A stretch of 54,275 nucleotides of DNA from Bacteroidota bacterium (lineage in GTDB: Bacteria > Bacteroidota > Bacteroidia > Chitinophagales > Chitinophagaceae): NCBI GenBank assembly GCA_030706735.1, contig JAUZNZ010000032.1, positions 1 to 54,275 of the forward strand, read 5' to 3'. The position numbers and the translations under genes were made by a program. The notes beneath the pieces were generated by a model, which saw only the letters and a list, made by a program, of their open reading frames with translations, was not told the origin of the DNA and ran no database searches. Below, piece after piece: positions 1-8,515 of the stretch (position 1 is its first letter; every line of letters begins with the position of its first letter).

Positions 1-2445
1 ATCGGCCGGAGGAGGTGGATTTCCATTCTGCGGCGTCACCGGTTTGCCATTGATCGTCAGCGTCTGCACCCGGAAACGCGGAAAGGCCAGGGTGAGCGCC
101 GGATCGCCAATAAGGGTGAATTTGCGATTGTTCACCGCATCTGTCTGCGTCTGGTAAGTAAAATTCTTTGCCGATCTCTCCGCGTCGCCAAGGCTCAGAT
201 AGCTGCCGTCGGCGCGGGGTTGAAAGGCCGTCTGGAGATAGTTGTTGTTGATGATCTTATTGCTGAATGCAAATACCAGTCTCGTGGTCGTCATCAGCGC
301 GATAGCTCCCGTCGCAGGACGCAGCAGCAGGTTGGCGCCGATGGATTGGACCAGCGGATTGTCATAGGGTGCAAAGTCGCAGGTGGCCGTAATGAACAAA
401 GGCAGTTTATCCGGGTTTGAAAATCCATTGATCACGCCCTGGTCGAGGATATCCTCATTCGAAAGACGCGTGCTGCTGCCATGCCCGGTATAGTTCCAGA
501 TGAGCGTACCGTTGTATAGCTGACTGCTGATCGTCTGGTTCACGAGCGGATAACGGCCACCGGCGGGCGTGTTCTGTTCCGGGTAGGCGTCGAGATAGAT
601 CTTCTCCAGGTTCCAGGCGGGCGCCATGGCGCCGATCGTTGAGGAGAAAGCCTCCGCATCCGTGAGATGCAGGTTTTGATCGCCATCGTCGGCAATGAGG
701 TTGATCTCATTGCGCCAGGGCCCCTGCGTGACGGGATCGAGATAGTGAATGACCTTGTTTACGACCGATGTCGCCTCCGCGGGGTTCCTCGCGGGAATCC
801 GCCCGATCCCGATATCGAGCAGGTTGACGGCATTGATATTGTTGACATCCTCGCCATCTTCCAGCATCCCGTAGAAATCGTCCGAACAATACGTCGTCAG
901 CGGGTCGAGCGAGGCCGCGCTTTCATAGGCGGGAACCAGGTTCGTATTGTTCACCAGGTGATCCTTGTAGTCGAATGAGCCGGCCCCAAAAAGCAACAGA
1001 TAGCGTGGTCGCTTCGTCGAATCGCCCGCGGATCGGTCATAGAACATTTTCACATAATCGCGGAGGGCCGTCGGATCCGGACTGCCGGAGGCGAATTCGT
1101 TATAGATCTGCGCGGTCGTCACGACGAGGGTCCGCAAATGAGCGGGGTCTTGCTGCTGATGGAAAAGGGCCAGCCGCTGCGCCTGCACCAGCAGGGAAGG
1201 AGCCGTGATGATCAGCAATTGCGGCGACGGGGAAACCGCCAGATGCAGGTTCTGGTTGTCGACCCTGCCGAGGGCGAGCGGGTTCAGCCAACCGCCGCTG
1301 GCAAACGCGATATATTCATGCAGGGTCGAGGCCTCGTTGGCGAAGGAAAAATTGTTCCCGCCGAGCGCGCCTTGCATATTCACCGGCCCCGATGGATCGG
1401 TGACGTCCCAAACCCGGACGCCGCCCCCTGCCCCGGTAAGGGTGAAGCCTGCTACATGTCCGGCTCCGACGCTGTTCCAGTCGCGGAAGGGCAATTGGGC
1501 GATACCGCCCAGAGACAGCAATCCCCTCCCCGTGACCTCGATCCAGTTCAGCCATCCCTGCGCGTTGAAGCTTCCGGGAGTGAAATTGACGACAAGCGAA
1601 AAATTGGACTGTGCGGCCAGACAGGTTCCCTTTGACTGGATCACCTTGCCGAATACGTCGTAATTGCCGTCCGAGGTGGGCGGGATATCCAGGGTAATGA
1701 CCGGCGCGCCGCCGATCCCGACCGTGAACCGGCTACCCGTATTGATCGAACGGGCCATGGCATCCACCGTGACCGACAAGGGCTGCGTACTGTCGAGATG
1801 GGGAAGAAAGAAGGGAAAGGACCTTGTCGTCAGTCCGCCGGGGACATTGGAAAACTCTTCCCCGTACCAGTCCTTCCCGCTGCTCAGAAAATTGACGCTG
1901 TCGAGCTCATAGAATTGTCGTTCGTCGAAGGAATTGACGAAGACATTGGGGCTGGACGCCGCGCCCCCGTTGGCTATCCGCCTGGCCGCTCCCCCCGCCG
2001 GCGCGATCTGGATAAAGTAAAAGGATTCTTCGCTATACAGGTTCTTCCGGTGCGTGAATTGGCGATTGACGGAATCCTTGATCCAGGCATGTGGGCCCGG
2101 TGCATAAAAGAGAAAGTAATCTCCTCCATTGAAGAGCCCGTCCCCTCCGTCCTCCATGTCGATGGCATTCTCCTGCAGGTCGTCGATGCGGGGTCCGCGG
2201 CAGGGTTCGGGCAGCATCTGCCCCCCATTGCCGAAAAGATGGATGGAGGCGGAAGAAAGGCCGGACGTATTGGCGCCCAGGGCCCGGAACAGGGCCAGGT
2301 CCACCTTATAGACCCCGGGTTCTTTTACGGCGATCTTATACCAGGTTCCGGAGGCCAGCACCGACCCGGCCCGATAGACCCGTTGGGCCTCCGCGCGGAA
2401 AGCCAGGGCCCCCAATGCCGCCAATAACAGCCAATTCCTTCTCAT
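1..2445 (-). CDS. porU: PorU, type IX secretion C-terminal signal peptidase (partial; C-terminus beyond left edge)
   Basis: This is a cell-surface gingipain-like (C25 family) cysteine peptidase. PorU removes the C-terminal sorting domain of type IX secretion cargo and attaches the cargo to the surface. The reading frame opens at an ATG at 2445 and runs through the left edge, giving 815 residues, the N-terminal two thirds to three quarters of a normal PorU. It starts with a signal peptide (MRRNWLLLAALGALAFRAEA), followed by the typical N-terminal segment WYKIAVKEPGVYKVD. The catalytic dyad is visible: His655 in YTGHGS and Cys689 in ITATCDFAPYDNP, followed by the conserved GAIALMTTTR segment. 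The gene is divergent from gldJ, its usual partner in Bacteroidota. The long plus-strand open frames in this interval are shadows of this gene. Confidence 0.93.
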   Translation of the reverse strand, partial: MRRNWLLLAALGALAFRAEAQRVYRAGSVLASGTWYKIAVKEPGVYKVDLALFRALGANTSGLSSASIHLFGNGGQMLPEPCRGPRIDDLQENAIDMEDGGDGLFNGGDYFLFYAPGPHAWIKDSVNRQFTHRKNLYSEESFYFIQIAPAGGAARRIANGGAASSPNVFVNSFDERQFYELDSVNFLSSGKDWYGEEFSNVPGGLTTRSFPFFLPHLDSTQPLSVTVDAMARSINTGSRFTVGIGGAPVITLDIPPTSDGNYDVFGKVIQSKGTCLAAQSNFSLVVNFTPGSFNAQGWLNWIEVTGRGLLSLGGIAQLPFRDWNSVGAGHVAGFTLTGAGGGVRVWDVTDPSGPVNMQGALGGNNFSFANEASTLHEYIAFASGGWLNPLALGRVDNQNLHLAVSPSPQLLIITAPSLLVQAQRLALFHQQQDPAHLRTLVVTTAQIYNEFASGSPDPTALRDYVKMFYDRSAGDSTKRPRYLLLFGAGSFDYKDHLVNNTNLVPAYESAASLDPLTTYCSDDFYGMLEDGEDVNNINAVNLLDIGIGRIPARNPAEATSVVNKVIHYLDPVTQGPWRNEINLIADDGDQNLHLTDAEAFSSTIGAMAPAWNLEKIYLDAYPEQNTPAGGRYPLVNQTISSQLYNGTLIWNYTGHGSSTRLSNEDILDQGVINGFSNPDKLPLFITATCDFAPYDNPLVQSIGANLLLRPATGAIALMTTTRLVFAFSNKIINNNYLQTAFQPRADGSYLSLGDAERSAKNFTYQTQTDAVNNRKFTLIGDPALTLAFPRFRVQTLTINGKPVTPQNGNPPPPAD

Positions 2446-2564
2446 ACAATTATTTATCCATTCAAAATTAGGATATTTACATGGGTAGTTCCCGCAGCCC
2501 GGGAGGGGGGTTCTACCTACGTCATTCTGCAGAAAGGTGTTATATTCGCAGTAGCTTGAACTAC

Positions 2565-2592
2565 CGGGGCAACTGTGGATAAGTTAGCCCCG
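2565..2592. promoter_or_regulatory. Hairpin in the porU-gldJ divergent intergenic region
   Basis: The arms CGGGGCAACT and AGTTAGCCCCG pair over ten bases with one bulged A and a seven-base loop (2575-2581). The hairpin lies 69 bases upstream of gldJ and 119 bases upstream of porU, in the 216-base region that must hold both promoters. No T-run follows on either strand, so it is not a terminator. It could be an operator or a leader structure; nothing in the sequence decides between them. Confidence 0.4.
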
Positions 2593-2661
2593 TATTTAAA
2601 TACAATATTTGGGTAAAAACCACGTTTATCCAGTTACAAATTACGGCTAAAAGCGCTAATT

Positions 2662-4206
2662 ATGAATCTGAAAAACCTAGTAATCCTGGCATCCTGTGTG
2701 GCTATTGCCGGAACCGGCTGTAAGAAAAAGCCTGACCAGTCCTCTGTAACCGGTTGGAATTACAACGATAAGAACATGGGGGGCTTCCAGGTGTCCAAAG
2801 AGAAAGAACAACGCACCGGTCCCGGGTTGGTGTTTGTCCAGGGCGGTACCTTCACCATGGGTGCTACCCAGGAAGACGTCATGAGCGATTGGAACAACGT
2901 CCCCCGCAGGGTCACCGTGAACTCCTTCTATATCGACCAGACCGAAGTGGCCAACATACACTATCGCGAATATCTTTACTGGCTCAATACCGTATTCGAT
3001 GCGGATGAATACAAGGCTGTCCGTGAGGCCGCATTGCCCGATACCCTCTGCTGGAGGAGTGAGCTGGCCTATAACGAACCGCTGGTGGAGTATTATTTCC
3101 GCCACCCTTCTTACAACTACTACCCGGTGGTAGGGGTGACCTGGAGGCAGGCACATGACTTCTGTCTCTGGAGATCCGACCGCGTGAATGAAAAAGCGCT
3201 CGTCGACAAGGGTTATATTAACAAGAACTCCCTGAAGAACCTGCAAGGGCTCGGACAGGAGAACTTCAATACCAAGGCTTACCTGATGGGCGAGTTCCAG
3301 GCGACTCCCGGCCAGGCTGCCAAGTCGAAGAAAAATCCTTTAAAGAATGCCAACGGTACTCCCCGCACGCAGGTGACCTTCGAAGATGGTATCCTGCTGC
3401 CGAACTATCGCCTCCCGACAGAAGCGGAGTGGGAATATGCGGCATTGGGTTATATCAATCAGAATCCTCTTCCCGGCAAGAATGACAAGAAGCGTGGGGA
3501 AGAGCTCATCGCCAATAAGCAAGTTTATACTTGGAGCAATAACGTCAACGGCCTGCGCGATACGCGCCACGGCAGCTGGCAGGGTACCTTTATGGCCAAC
3601 TTCAAAAGAGGTTCAGGCGATAACATGGGTGTGGCCGGCGGTCTGAATGACAATGCCGTTTACACCGCTCCGGTGACCTCCTTCTTCCCGAACGGATTCG
3701 GTCTGTATAATATGGCCGGCAACGTGAGCGAGTGGGTAGGTGACGTCTACAGGCCGATGTCGACCCAGGACGTCAACGACGTAGCCCCCTACCGCGGTAA
3801 CAAATTCGAAACCGTGGAACTCGATAAGGAAGGAAAGGCATCCAGGGACAGCCTGGGCCGCATCAAGATGCGTTTCGTTACCGACTCTGAGAGCGTCAAA
3901 CGCCGCAACTACCAGAAAGGCGACGTGATCAACTACCTCGACGGTGACTCCACGATCGCCGGCATCAATTATGGCTATGGCAAGACGACCCTGATCAGCA
4001 ACAAGTCGAGGGTCATAAAGGGCGGAAGCTGGGATGACCGCGCCTACTGGCTGAGCCCCGGCACGAGACGCTTCCTCGAAGAAGATCAATCCAGCTCGAC
4101 CATCGGTTTCCGTTGTGCCATGGATCGCGTGGGCAGCCCCGCGGGTAATGGCCGCCAGACCGGTATCAGCTACAAGCAGCGCAGACAGAATTCAAGGAAA
4201 CAATAG
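2662..4206 (+). CDS. gldJ: GldJ, gliding motility / type IX secretion lipoprotein
   Basis: This is an outer-membrane-associated lipoprotein required in Flavobacterium for gliding and for stability of the type IX secretion system. The 514 residues begin with a lipoprotein signal (hydrophobic run ending AGTGC, acylated Cys20). A formylglycine-generating-enzyme/sulfatase-modifying fold (about residues 55-495) follows, recognisable from FVQGGTFTMGATQED, YRLPTEAEWEYAA, NGFGLYNMAGNVSEWVGD and VIKGGSWDDRAYWLSPGTRR. GldJ keeps this fold but is regarded as structural rather than enzymatic. The ATG at 2662 is the only start that gives the lipoprotein signal. It is divergent from porU and is followed by a strong terminator and then murF; I recall a porU-gldJ(-murF) order from Flavobacterium. 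GldK is the alternative paralogue, but the neighbourhood favours GldJ. Confidence 0.88.
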   Translation: MNLKNLVILASCVAIAGTGCKKKPDQSSVTGWNYNDKNMGGFQVSKEKEQRTGPGLVFVQGGTFTMGATQEDVMSDWNNVPRRVTVNSFYIDQTEVANIHYREYLYWLNTVFDADEYKAVREAALPDTLCWRSELAYNEPLVEYYFRHPSYNYYPVVGVTWRQAHDFCLWRSDRVNEKALVDKGYINKNSLKNLQGLGQENFNTKAYLMGEFQATPGQAAKSKKNPLKNANGTPRTQVTFEDGILLPNYRLPTEAEWEYAALGYINQNPLPGKNDKKRGEELIANKQVYTWSNNVNGLRDTRHGSWQGTFMANFKRGSGDNMGVAGGLNDNAVYTAPVTSFFPNGFGLYNMAGNVSEWVGDVYRPMSTQDVNDVAPYRGNKFETVELDKEGKASRDSLGRIKMRFVTDSESVKRRNYQKGDVINYLDGDSTIAGINYGYGKTTLISNKSRVIKGGSWDDRAYWLSPGTRRFLEEDQSSSTIGFRCAMDRVGSPAGNGRQTGISYKQRRQNSRKQ

Positions 4207-4228
4207 GTTCCCCAACGAAATAATAAAA

Positions 4229-4262
4229 AGAGTCCCGGAGCAATCCGGGACTTCTTATTTTT
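4229..4262 (+). terminator. Intrinsic terminator after gldJ
   Basis: The arms AGTCCCGG (4231-4238) and CCGGGACT (4245-4252) form a perfect 8-bp stem with loop AGCAAT, followed by TTCTTATTTTT. It lies 24 bases after the gldJ stop and ends immediately before the murF ATG at 4268, so it separates gldJ from murF. Confidence 0.85.
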
Positions 4263-4263
4263 G
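4256..4263 (+). promoter_or_regulatory. Candidate -7 element of murF inside the terminator T-tract
   Basis: TATTTTTG matches the Bacteroidota -7 consensus TAnnTTTG exactly. It ends 4 bases before the murF ATG, so transcription would start at or beside the start codon. No TTG is seen at the -33 position, which falls inside the terminator stem. Confidence 0.5.
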
Positions 4264-4267
4264 CAAG

Positions 4268-5581
4268 ATGTCCATCGGGCAACTTTACGAACTCTTCCTG
4301 CAATACCCGTCCATACAAACGGACACGCGCAAACTGAAGAAGGGGGATCTCTTTTTCGCCCTGAAGGGCCCGAACTTCAATGGCAATGCTTTTGCGGAGC
4401 AGGCCCTCGAACAAGGAGCCGCCTATGCCGTGATCGACGAACCGGTGAATGACGCGCTCTCCGGCCGCCTGATCCTTGTGCCCGACGTGCTCAGCACGTT
4501 ACAGGCGCTCTCCCTCCACCACCGCCGCCAATTCGATATTCCTTTTATCGCCATCACCGGCAGTAATGGCAAGACGACGACCAAGGAACTGGTCTATGCC
4601 GTGCTGGCCGCTGCTTTTACAGTTTATACCACGCAAGGCAACCTGAACAATCATATCGGCGTGCCCCTGACCCTCCTGTCGGTAAAGAAGGACGCCCAGT
4701 TCGCGGTGATCGAAATGGGAGCCAACCACCAGCGTGAGATCGCCGGCTATTGTGAATATGCACGGCCCACGCATGGCATCATCACCAATGCCGGCCTCGC
4801 GCACCTCGAGGGATTTGGGGGCGCGGAGGGCGTGAAGAAAGGAAAGGGCGAGCTGTACGATTTCCTGAGGCAAACCGGCGGCGCCGCCTTTGTCATGTGG
4901 GACTACGATTACCTGCGTGAAATGAGCAAGGGCATCCCGGAGATCATCACCTATGGCTCCGCGAATGCCGATTACACCGGCACGGCGGAACGAGGCGCCG
5001 GGCAAGGCGCGGACGGCGCCGGACGAAACGACCCCTTCCTCACCGTGAACATGACGCACGGCGCAAGTACCGGCCTGATCCACACGCAGCTGGTGGGCGA
5101 CTATAATCTGCCCAATGTATTGGTGGCGGTCGCCGTGGGAAAACATTTCGGCGTGCCCGATGAGAAGATCCGCCAGGCCATCGAACAATACGCTCCGTCC
5201 AATAGCCGTTCGCAACTGATCCAAAAGGACGGCAATCAGTTCATCCTCGATGCCTATAATGCCAATCCGTCCAGCATGCGGGCGGCGATCGAGAATTTCG
5301 CGCGAATGCCGGAGGGCGGCAAAGTGCTCGTGCTGGGTGCGATGGCCGAACTGGGGCCGGGCAGCGTCGGGGAGCACCGGCGCATCATCGACCTGATCCG
5401 CCAATATCCCTGGAAAGAGGTGGCATTGGTTGGGGGCGATTTCCTAAAAACCGATCATCCCTGGCAACGCTTCGAAAATGCCAGGCAGGCCGGCCAGTGG
5501 CTCAAGGGCCTGGATCTGAAGAATGCCTATATCCTCATCAAGGGGTCCAGGAGCATGCGCATGGAAGAGGTATTATCTTAA
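4268..5581 (+). CDS. murF: UDP-N-acetylmuramoyl-tripeptide--D-alanyl-D-alanine ligase
   Basis: This cytoplasmic Mur ligase adds D-Ala-D-Ala to the UDP-MurNAc tripeptide, using ATP, in peptidoglycan precursor synthesis. It has 437 residues, of normal length. Visible motifs are the N-terminal substrate-binding segment with DTRKLKKGDLFFALKG, the ATP loop ITGSNGKTTTKEL, NLNNHIGVPLTLL, VIEMGANHQREI, and the C-terminal domain with LDAYNANPSSMRAAI and VLGAMAELG. The frame stays open upstream to 4115 inside gldJ, but that extension would be read through the terminator hairpin and adds unrelated residues, so the ATG at 4268 is chosen. Its stop overlaps by four bases the stop of the convergent antiporter gene. 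Confidence 0.94.
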   Translation: MSIGQLYELFLQYPSIQTDTRKLKKGDLFFALKGPNFNGNAFAEQALEQGAAYAVIDEPVNDALSGRLILVPDVLSTLQALSLHHRRQFDIPFIAITGSNGKTTTKELVYAVLAAAFTVYTTQGNLNNHIGVPLTLLSVKKDAQFAVIEMGANHQREIAGYCEYARPTHGIITNAGLAHLEGFGGAEGVKKGKGELYDFLRQTGGAAFVMWDYDYLREMSKGIPEIITYGSANADYTGTAERGAGQGADGAGRNDPFLTVNMTHGASTGLIHTQLVGDYNLPNVLVAVAVGKHFGVPDEKIRQAIEQYAPSNSRSQLIQKDGNQFILDAYNANPSSMRAAIENFARMPEGGKVLVLGAMAELGPGSVGEHRRIIDLIRQYPWKEVALVGGDFLKTDHPWQRFENARQAGQWLKGLDLKNAYILIKGSRSMRMEEVLS

Positions 5582-6783
5582 TCCCCGACCCGGTGGTCGG
5601 TCGCCGTCAGCTTCAACCACCTGGCAACATAGGGCAGTGCGGTTCCCTGCACCAAAACAGAGGTCACTGCGATAAAGAAGACCAGGTTGAAGATCATATC
5701 GGAACGCTCCAGGCCCGCGATCAGCGGATAGGTGGCAAAAACGATCGGAGCGGCCCCGCGCAACCCCACCCAGGAAAGAAATAGTTTGCTTCGTATGCCC
5801 ATCCGCGAAAACGCGAGGCTCCCGAAGACCCCGATGGGCCGGGCAACGAGTATCAACCAGGCCGAGATAAGCAGTCCCGTCCCCGTGATCGCCATCACCC
5901 GTGAAGGGAATACCTGCAGGCCCAGCGTCAGGAAGAGCACGATCTGCATCAGCCAGGCCTGGCCGTCATAGAATTTTTTCAGGCTTTCCTTTTGTGCGAA
6001 ATCAGAGGAGCCCAGCGTAATTGCGCAGATATAAACAGCCAGGAAGCCGTTCCCTTCGAGGAATTCCGTAGCCGAATAGCTGAAAAAGGCAAGTCCCAGC
6101 AACAACACCGGATAGACGCCCTCATTGTTCAGCCGGATCTTGTTCAGGATCCAACGACTTACCCAGCCCATCGCCAACCCCATCCCGCCGCCGATCGCGA
6201 AGCCGCGAAAGAACAAAATGAGCAAATGGCCGGCATCGAAGCCGCCAGCCTTCACGACGCCGACGAGAGAAATGGTGAGGAAGTAGGCCATGGGGTCGTT
6301 GGAGCCGCTCTCTAACTCTAGCAGCGGACTTAGCGACCCTTTCAGCGCGATGCCCTTGCCGCGCAAAATAGAAAATACGGCCGCGGCATCCGTGGCGCTT
6401 ACGATCGCACCGAGCAACAGGCCTTCGGATACGGTAAAGCCGAGCAGAAAATGGACGAACAGGCCGACGGCGACCGCCGTGAACAACACCCCAAGCGTCG
6501 ACAAGGCAACGCCTTTCCAGAGCACGGGTCGGATGTGACGGAAGTCCGTATCCAATCCCCCGGAAAAAAGGATGAAGTTGAGTGCCGTGATCCCGATGAA
6601 CTGAGCCAGCTTGGGATCGTCGAACGCGATGCCCCCGATCCCTTCGGATCCGGCCAGGATACCGACCAGGAGGAAGAAGAGCAGCGTGGGCACGCCCAGG
6701 CGATTGGTGGTCCGGCCAACCAGGATACTGATCAGCAGGAGGATGGAGCCAATGAGTAATATGTTATCGGAGCTGATCTGCAT
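5578..6783 (-). CDS. CPA1-family monovalent cation/proton antiporter (NhaP2-like)
   Basis: This inner-membrane exchanger of Na+ or K+ for H+ has 401 residues and about 12 hydrophobic helices. Characteristic segments are GVPTLLFFLLVGILAGSEG near the N-terminus, LGAIVSATDAAAVFSIL (the helix with the ion-binding Asp pair region) and LESGSNDPMAYFLTI. It lacks the C-terminal TrkA_C/CorC-like cytoplasmic domain present in long NhaP2 proteins. The frame extends upstream to 6906, but the extra 41 residues overlap the previous gene and are not membrane-like. The ATG at 6783 lies five bases after the stop of the nucleoside hydrolase gene, so the two are probably cotranscribed. Exact ion preference cannot be read from sequence. 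Confidence 0.88.
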   Translation of the reverse strand: MQISSDNILLIGSILLLISILVGRTTNRLGVPTLLFFLLVGILAGSEGIGGIAFDDPKLAQFIGITALNFILFSGGLDTDFRHIRPVLWKGVALSTLGVLFTAVAVGLFVHFLLGFTVSEGLLLGAIVSATDAAAVFSILRGKGIALKGSLSPLLELESGSNDPMAYFLTISLVGVVKAGGFDAGHLLILFFRGFAIGGGMGLAMGWVSRWILNKIRLNNEGVYPVLLLGLAFFSYSATEFLEGNGFLAVYICAITLGSSDFAQKESLKKFYDGQAWLMQIVLFLTLGLQVFPSRVMAITGTGLLISAWLILVARPIGVFGSLAFSRMGIRSKLFLSWVGLRGAAPIVFATYPLIAGLERSDMIFNLVFFIAVTSVLVQGTALPYVARWLKLTATDHRVGD

Positions 6784-6788
6784 CGTGC

Positions 6789-7784
6789 TTATTGCGCAGC
6801 CCTGTAAACGGGTTGATGTTGGATGAGCCGGTCGATCCGGGCCTGCACCTCGGCCGGCGGCGCGACCTCCTTTATATATAGGTGTCCGCTGCCCGCCGGA
6901 TCCCAATCATCCTTACCATCCTCGTCACAACGCATCCTTCCGGGTACGACACTGTACCAGGAGGCCCAGCCCTTTACGGCGATCAGGACGGCCGTCTCAT
7001 CCCAACTCATCCTGCCTGCGGAATCTTCGGGAGCCTTGGGGATCGCGATGGAAAAAACGTCCTTCACCGGGTCATGACGGATCGCCTCGTTATGGATCAG
7101 GGGCAACCCGCAATGGATCTTTGCTCCGATCTCGAACCCGCTGAACAGGATCGGCGTCGGCCAGTATTTGAAAACATAGCGCGAAGAGGACGGATCCTTG
7201 CTCACGTTGAACTCGAAGCCCGACGGCATTCTTCCCGCCATGCTTACGAGGTGCCTGACCTTGCGCTTTACCAGTTCCATCCCATTTAGCGGCGACAGGT
7301 TGTCCGGGGGCGATTGCAGAAGATGAGCCATGTTCGTAAAGAAGCCCACCGTGATGATCGTCACGCTGAAGTCGCGCTGCTCCGACAAGGCCCGGCGATA
7401 GACTTCCACTGCGTCGGGCACCTCGTCATTCGACTTGATCCGGTGGGGATAATTCGCTATCACCGAATCCGACCAATGCTGCCAGTCGCCCAGGTCGAGC
7501 GCCTTGCCCTTTACCACGCCGACGGGGACATCAGGCCGGCCAAAATAGGTATTGAACGCGCACAAGGCCGCGGCCGCATTCTCATACTTGCTGCTCGCCC
7601 CGGTTGCGAGGATGTCGACGTACCCGCTGTCCGCGAAGGCATGCAAAAGCGCGATGGCGCCCACGTCGTCGTAATCGGGACCAAAATCGGTGTCAAAGAG
7701 GATGGGGATCTTTTGCTGCGCCGCCGCCGACGGGGACGTCAACGGCAGGGTCGCAACCATCAGCAGGGTAATGAGCTTCATCAT
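6789..7784 (-). CDS. Exported inosine/uridine-type nucleoside hydrolase family protein
   Basis: The 331 residues begin with a Sec signal peptide ending near SAAAQQ. IPILFDTDFGPDYDDVGAIALL follows, the Asp cluster that binds Ca2+ and ribose in the IunH superfamily. VTIITVGFFTNMAHLL and a C-terminal ExAxL-like segment (MSWDETAVLIAV) fit the same fold. Family members hydrolyse the N-glycosidic bond of nucleosides. The periplasmic location suggests nucleoside scavenging, but the divergent subgroup (DUF1593-like) makes the substrate uncertain. The gene precedes the antiporter with a five-base gap. Two ATGs are adjacent at the start (7784 and 7781); either works. Confidence 0.8.
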   Translation of the reverse strand: MMKLITLLMVATLPLTSPSAAAQQKIPILFDTDFGPDYDDVGAIALLHAFADSGYVDILATGASSKYENAAAALCAFNTYFGRPDVPVGVVKGKALDLGDWQHWSDSVIANYPHRIKSNDEVPDAVEVYRRALSEQRDFSVTIITVGFFTNMAHLLQSPPDNLSPLNGMELVKRKVRHLVSMAGRMPSGFEFNVSKDPSSSRYVFKYWPTPILFSGFEIGAKIHCGLPLIHNEAIRHDPVKDVFSIAIPKAPEDSAGRMSWDETAVLIAVKGWASWYSVVPGRMRCDEDGKDDWDPAGSGHLYIKEVAPPAEVQARIDRLIQHQPVYRAAQ

Positions 7785-7804
7785 GACGACGAAAATAAGG
7801 ATAT

Positions 7805-8515
7805 TCAGCGACCCGCGAGTTTCCCAACCTGCTGGCCGTACACTCTCCCGATCGGCAGCTCGATGCCGTCGATCTCGACGTCATGCTGAGTAAAGGCATT
7901 GATCCGGCCCACGGCCACGATGAAGGAACGATGAATGCGGACAAAGAGATGGGCGGGCAACATCTCCTCCACGGAGCTCATGGATTTTTTGACAATGAGT
8001 GGTTTTTGGCGGTCGCGGACAATGCGGATATAGTCTTTCAGGCCTTCGATATACATGATCTCATCCAGGTTGACCTTGACCATTTTCCGGTCCACGCGGA
8101 AATACAGGAAGGGCGCTCCGGACGGGCCCGCCTCTATCCCCGTATCCGTCCCTCCGTCCGCGCCATCGGCCAGGATCTTGTTAACAGCGCGTATGAAGCG
8201 TTGCAGGGAGAAAGGTTTCAGCAAATAATCGACCGCATCGAGCTCAAATCCCTCCACGGCAAAGTCTTTGTAGGCCGTAGTAAAGATGACCTTGGGCGGG
8301 TGGCGAAGGGTCCGCAGAAAATCTGTTCCCAAAAGGCGGGGCATTTTGATGTCCAGGAAAATGAGATCGACGGGACCCTGCTGCAAGGCCTGCATGGCCT
8401 CGAAGGCGTTACGGCATTGCCCCACGACCTGCATATTGTCCATGCTCTCCGCGTAGGTTTGCAATACGTTGAGCGCCGGCGGCTCGTCATCAACCAGGAT
8501 ACATCTCAGTTTCAT
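7805..8515 (-). CDS. LytTR-family response regulator
   Basis: This is a 236-residue cytoplasmic DNA-binding regulator. The receiver domain (1-120) shows the acidic pair VDDE, the phospho-acceptor Asp in LIFLDIKMP, Thr/Ala in FTTAYKDFA and Lys in YLLKPF. The C-terminal LytTR domain (about 140-236) contains YIEGLKDYIRI, the polar region KSMSSVEEMLP, and FVRIHRSFIVAVGRINAF. Its first 26 bases overlap the end of the sensor kinase gene, so the two are translated from one transcript. Target genes are unknown; the nearest divergent genes are the secreted cassette from 9832. Confidence 0.93.
   Translation of the reverse strand: MKLRCILVDDEPPALNVLQTYAESMDNMQVVGQCRNAFEAMQALQQGPVDLIFLDIKMPRLLGTDFLRTLRHPPKVIFTTAYKDFAVEGFELDAVDYLLKPFSLQRFIRAVNKILADGADGGTDTGIEAGPSGAPFLYFRVDRKMVKVNLDEIMYIEGLKDYIRIVRDRQKPLIVKKSMSSVEEMLPAHLFVRIHRSFIVAVGRINAFTQHDVEIDGIELPIGRVYGQQVGKLAGR

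Noticed and set aside
220-2427. A series of plus-strand open frames of 60-209 codons
   Set aside because: They lie antisense to the porU reading frame, encode low-complexity Arg/Gly/Pro-rich sequence, and porU shows clear homology motifs and catalytic residues.
4115-4267. Possible 51-residue N-terminal extension of MurF
   Set aside because: It overlaps the gldJ end, crosses the terminator hairpin, and is not MurF-like.
4499-5404. A 301-codon minus-strand frame
   Set aside because: It is fully antisense to murF, rich in His/Arg/Gly, and has no recognisable domain or upstream signal.
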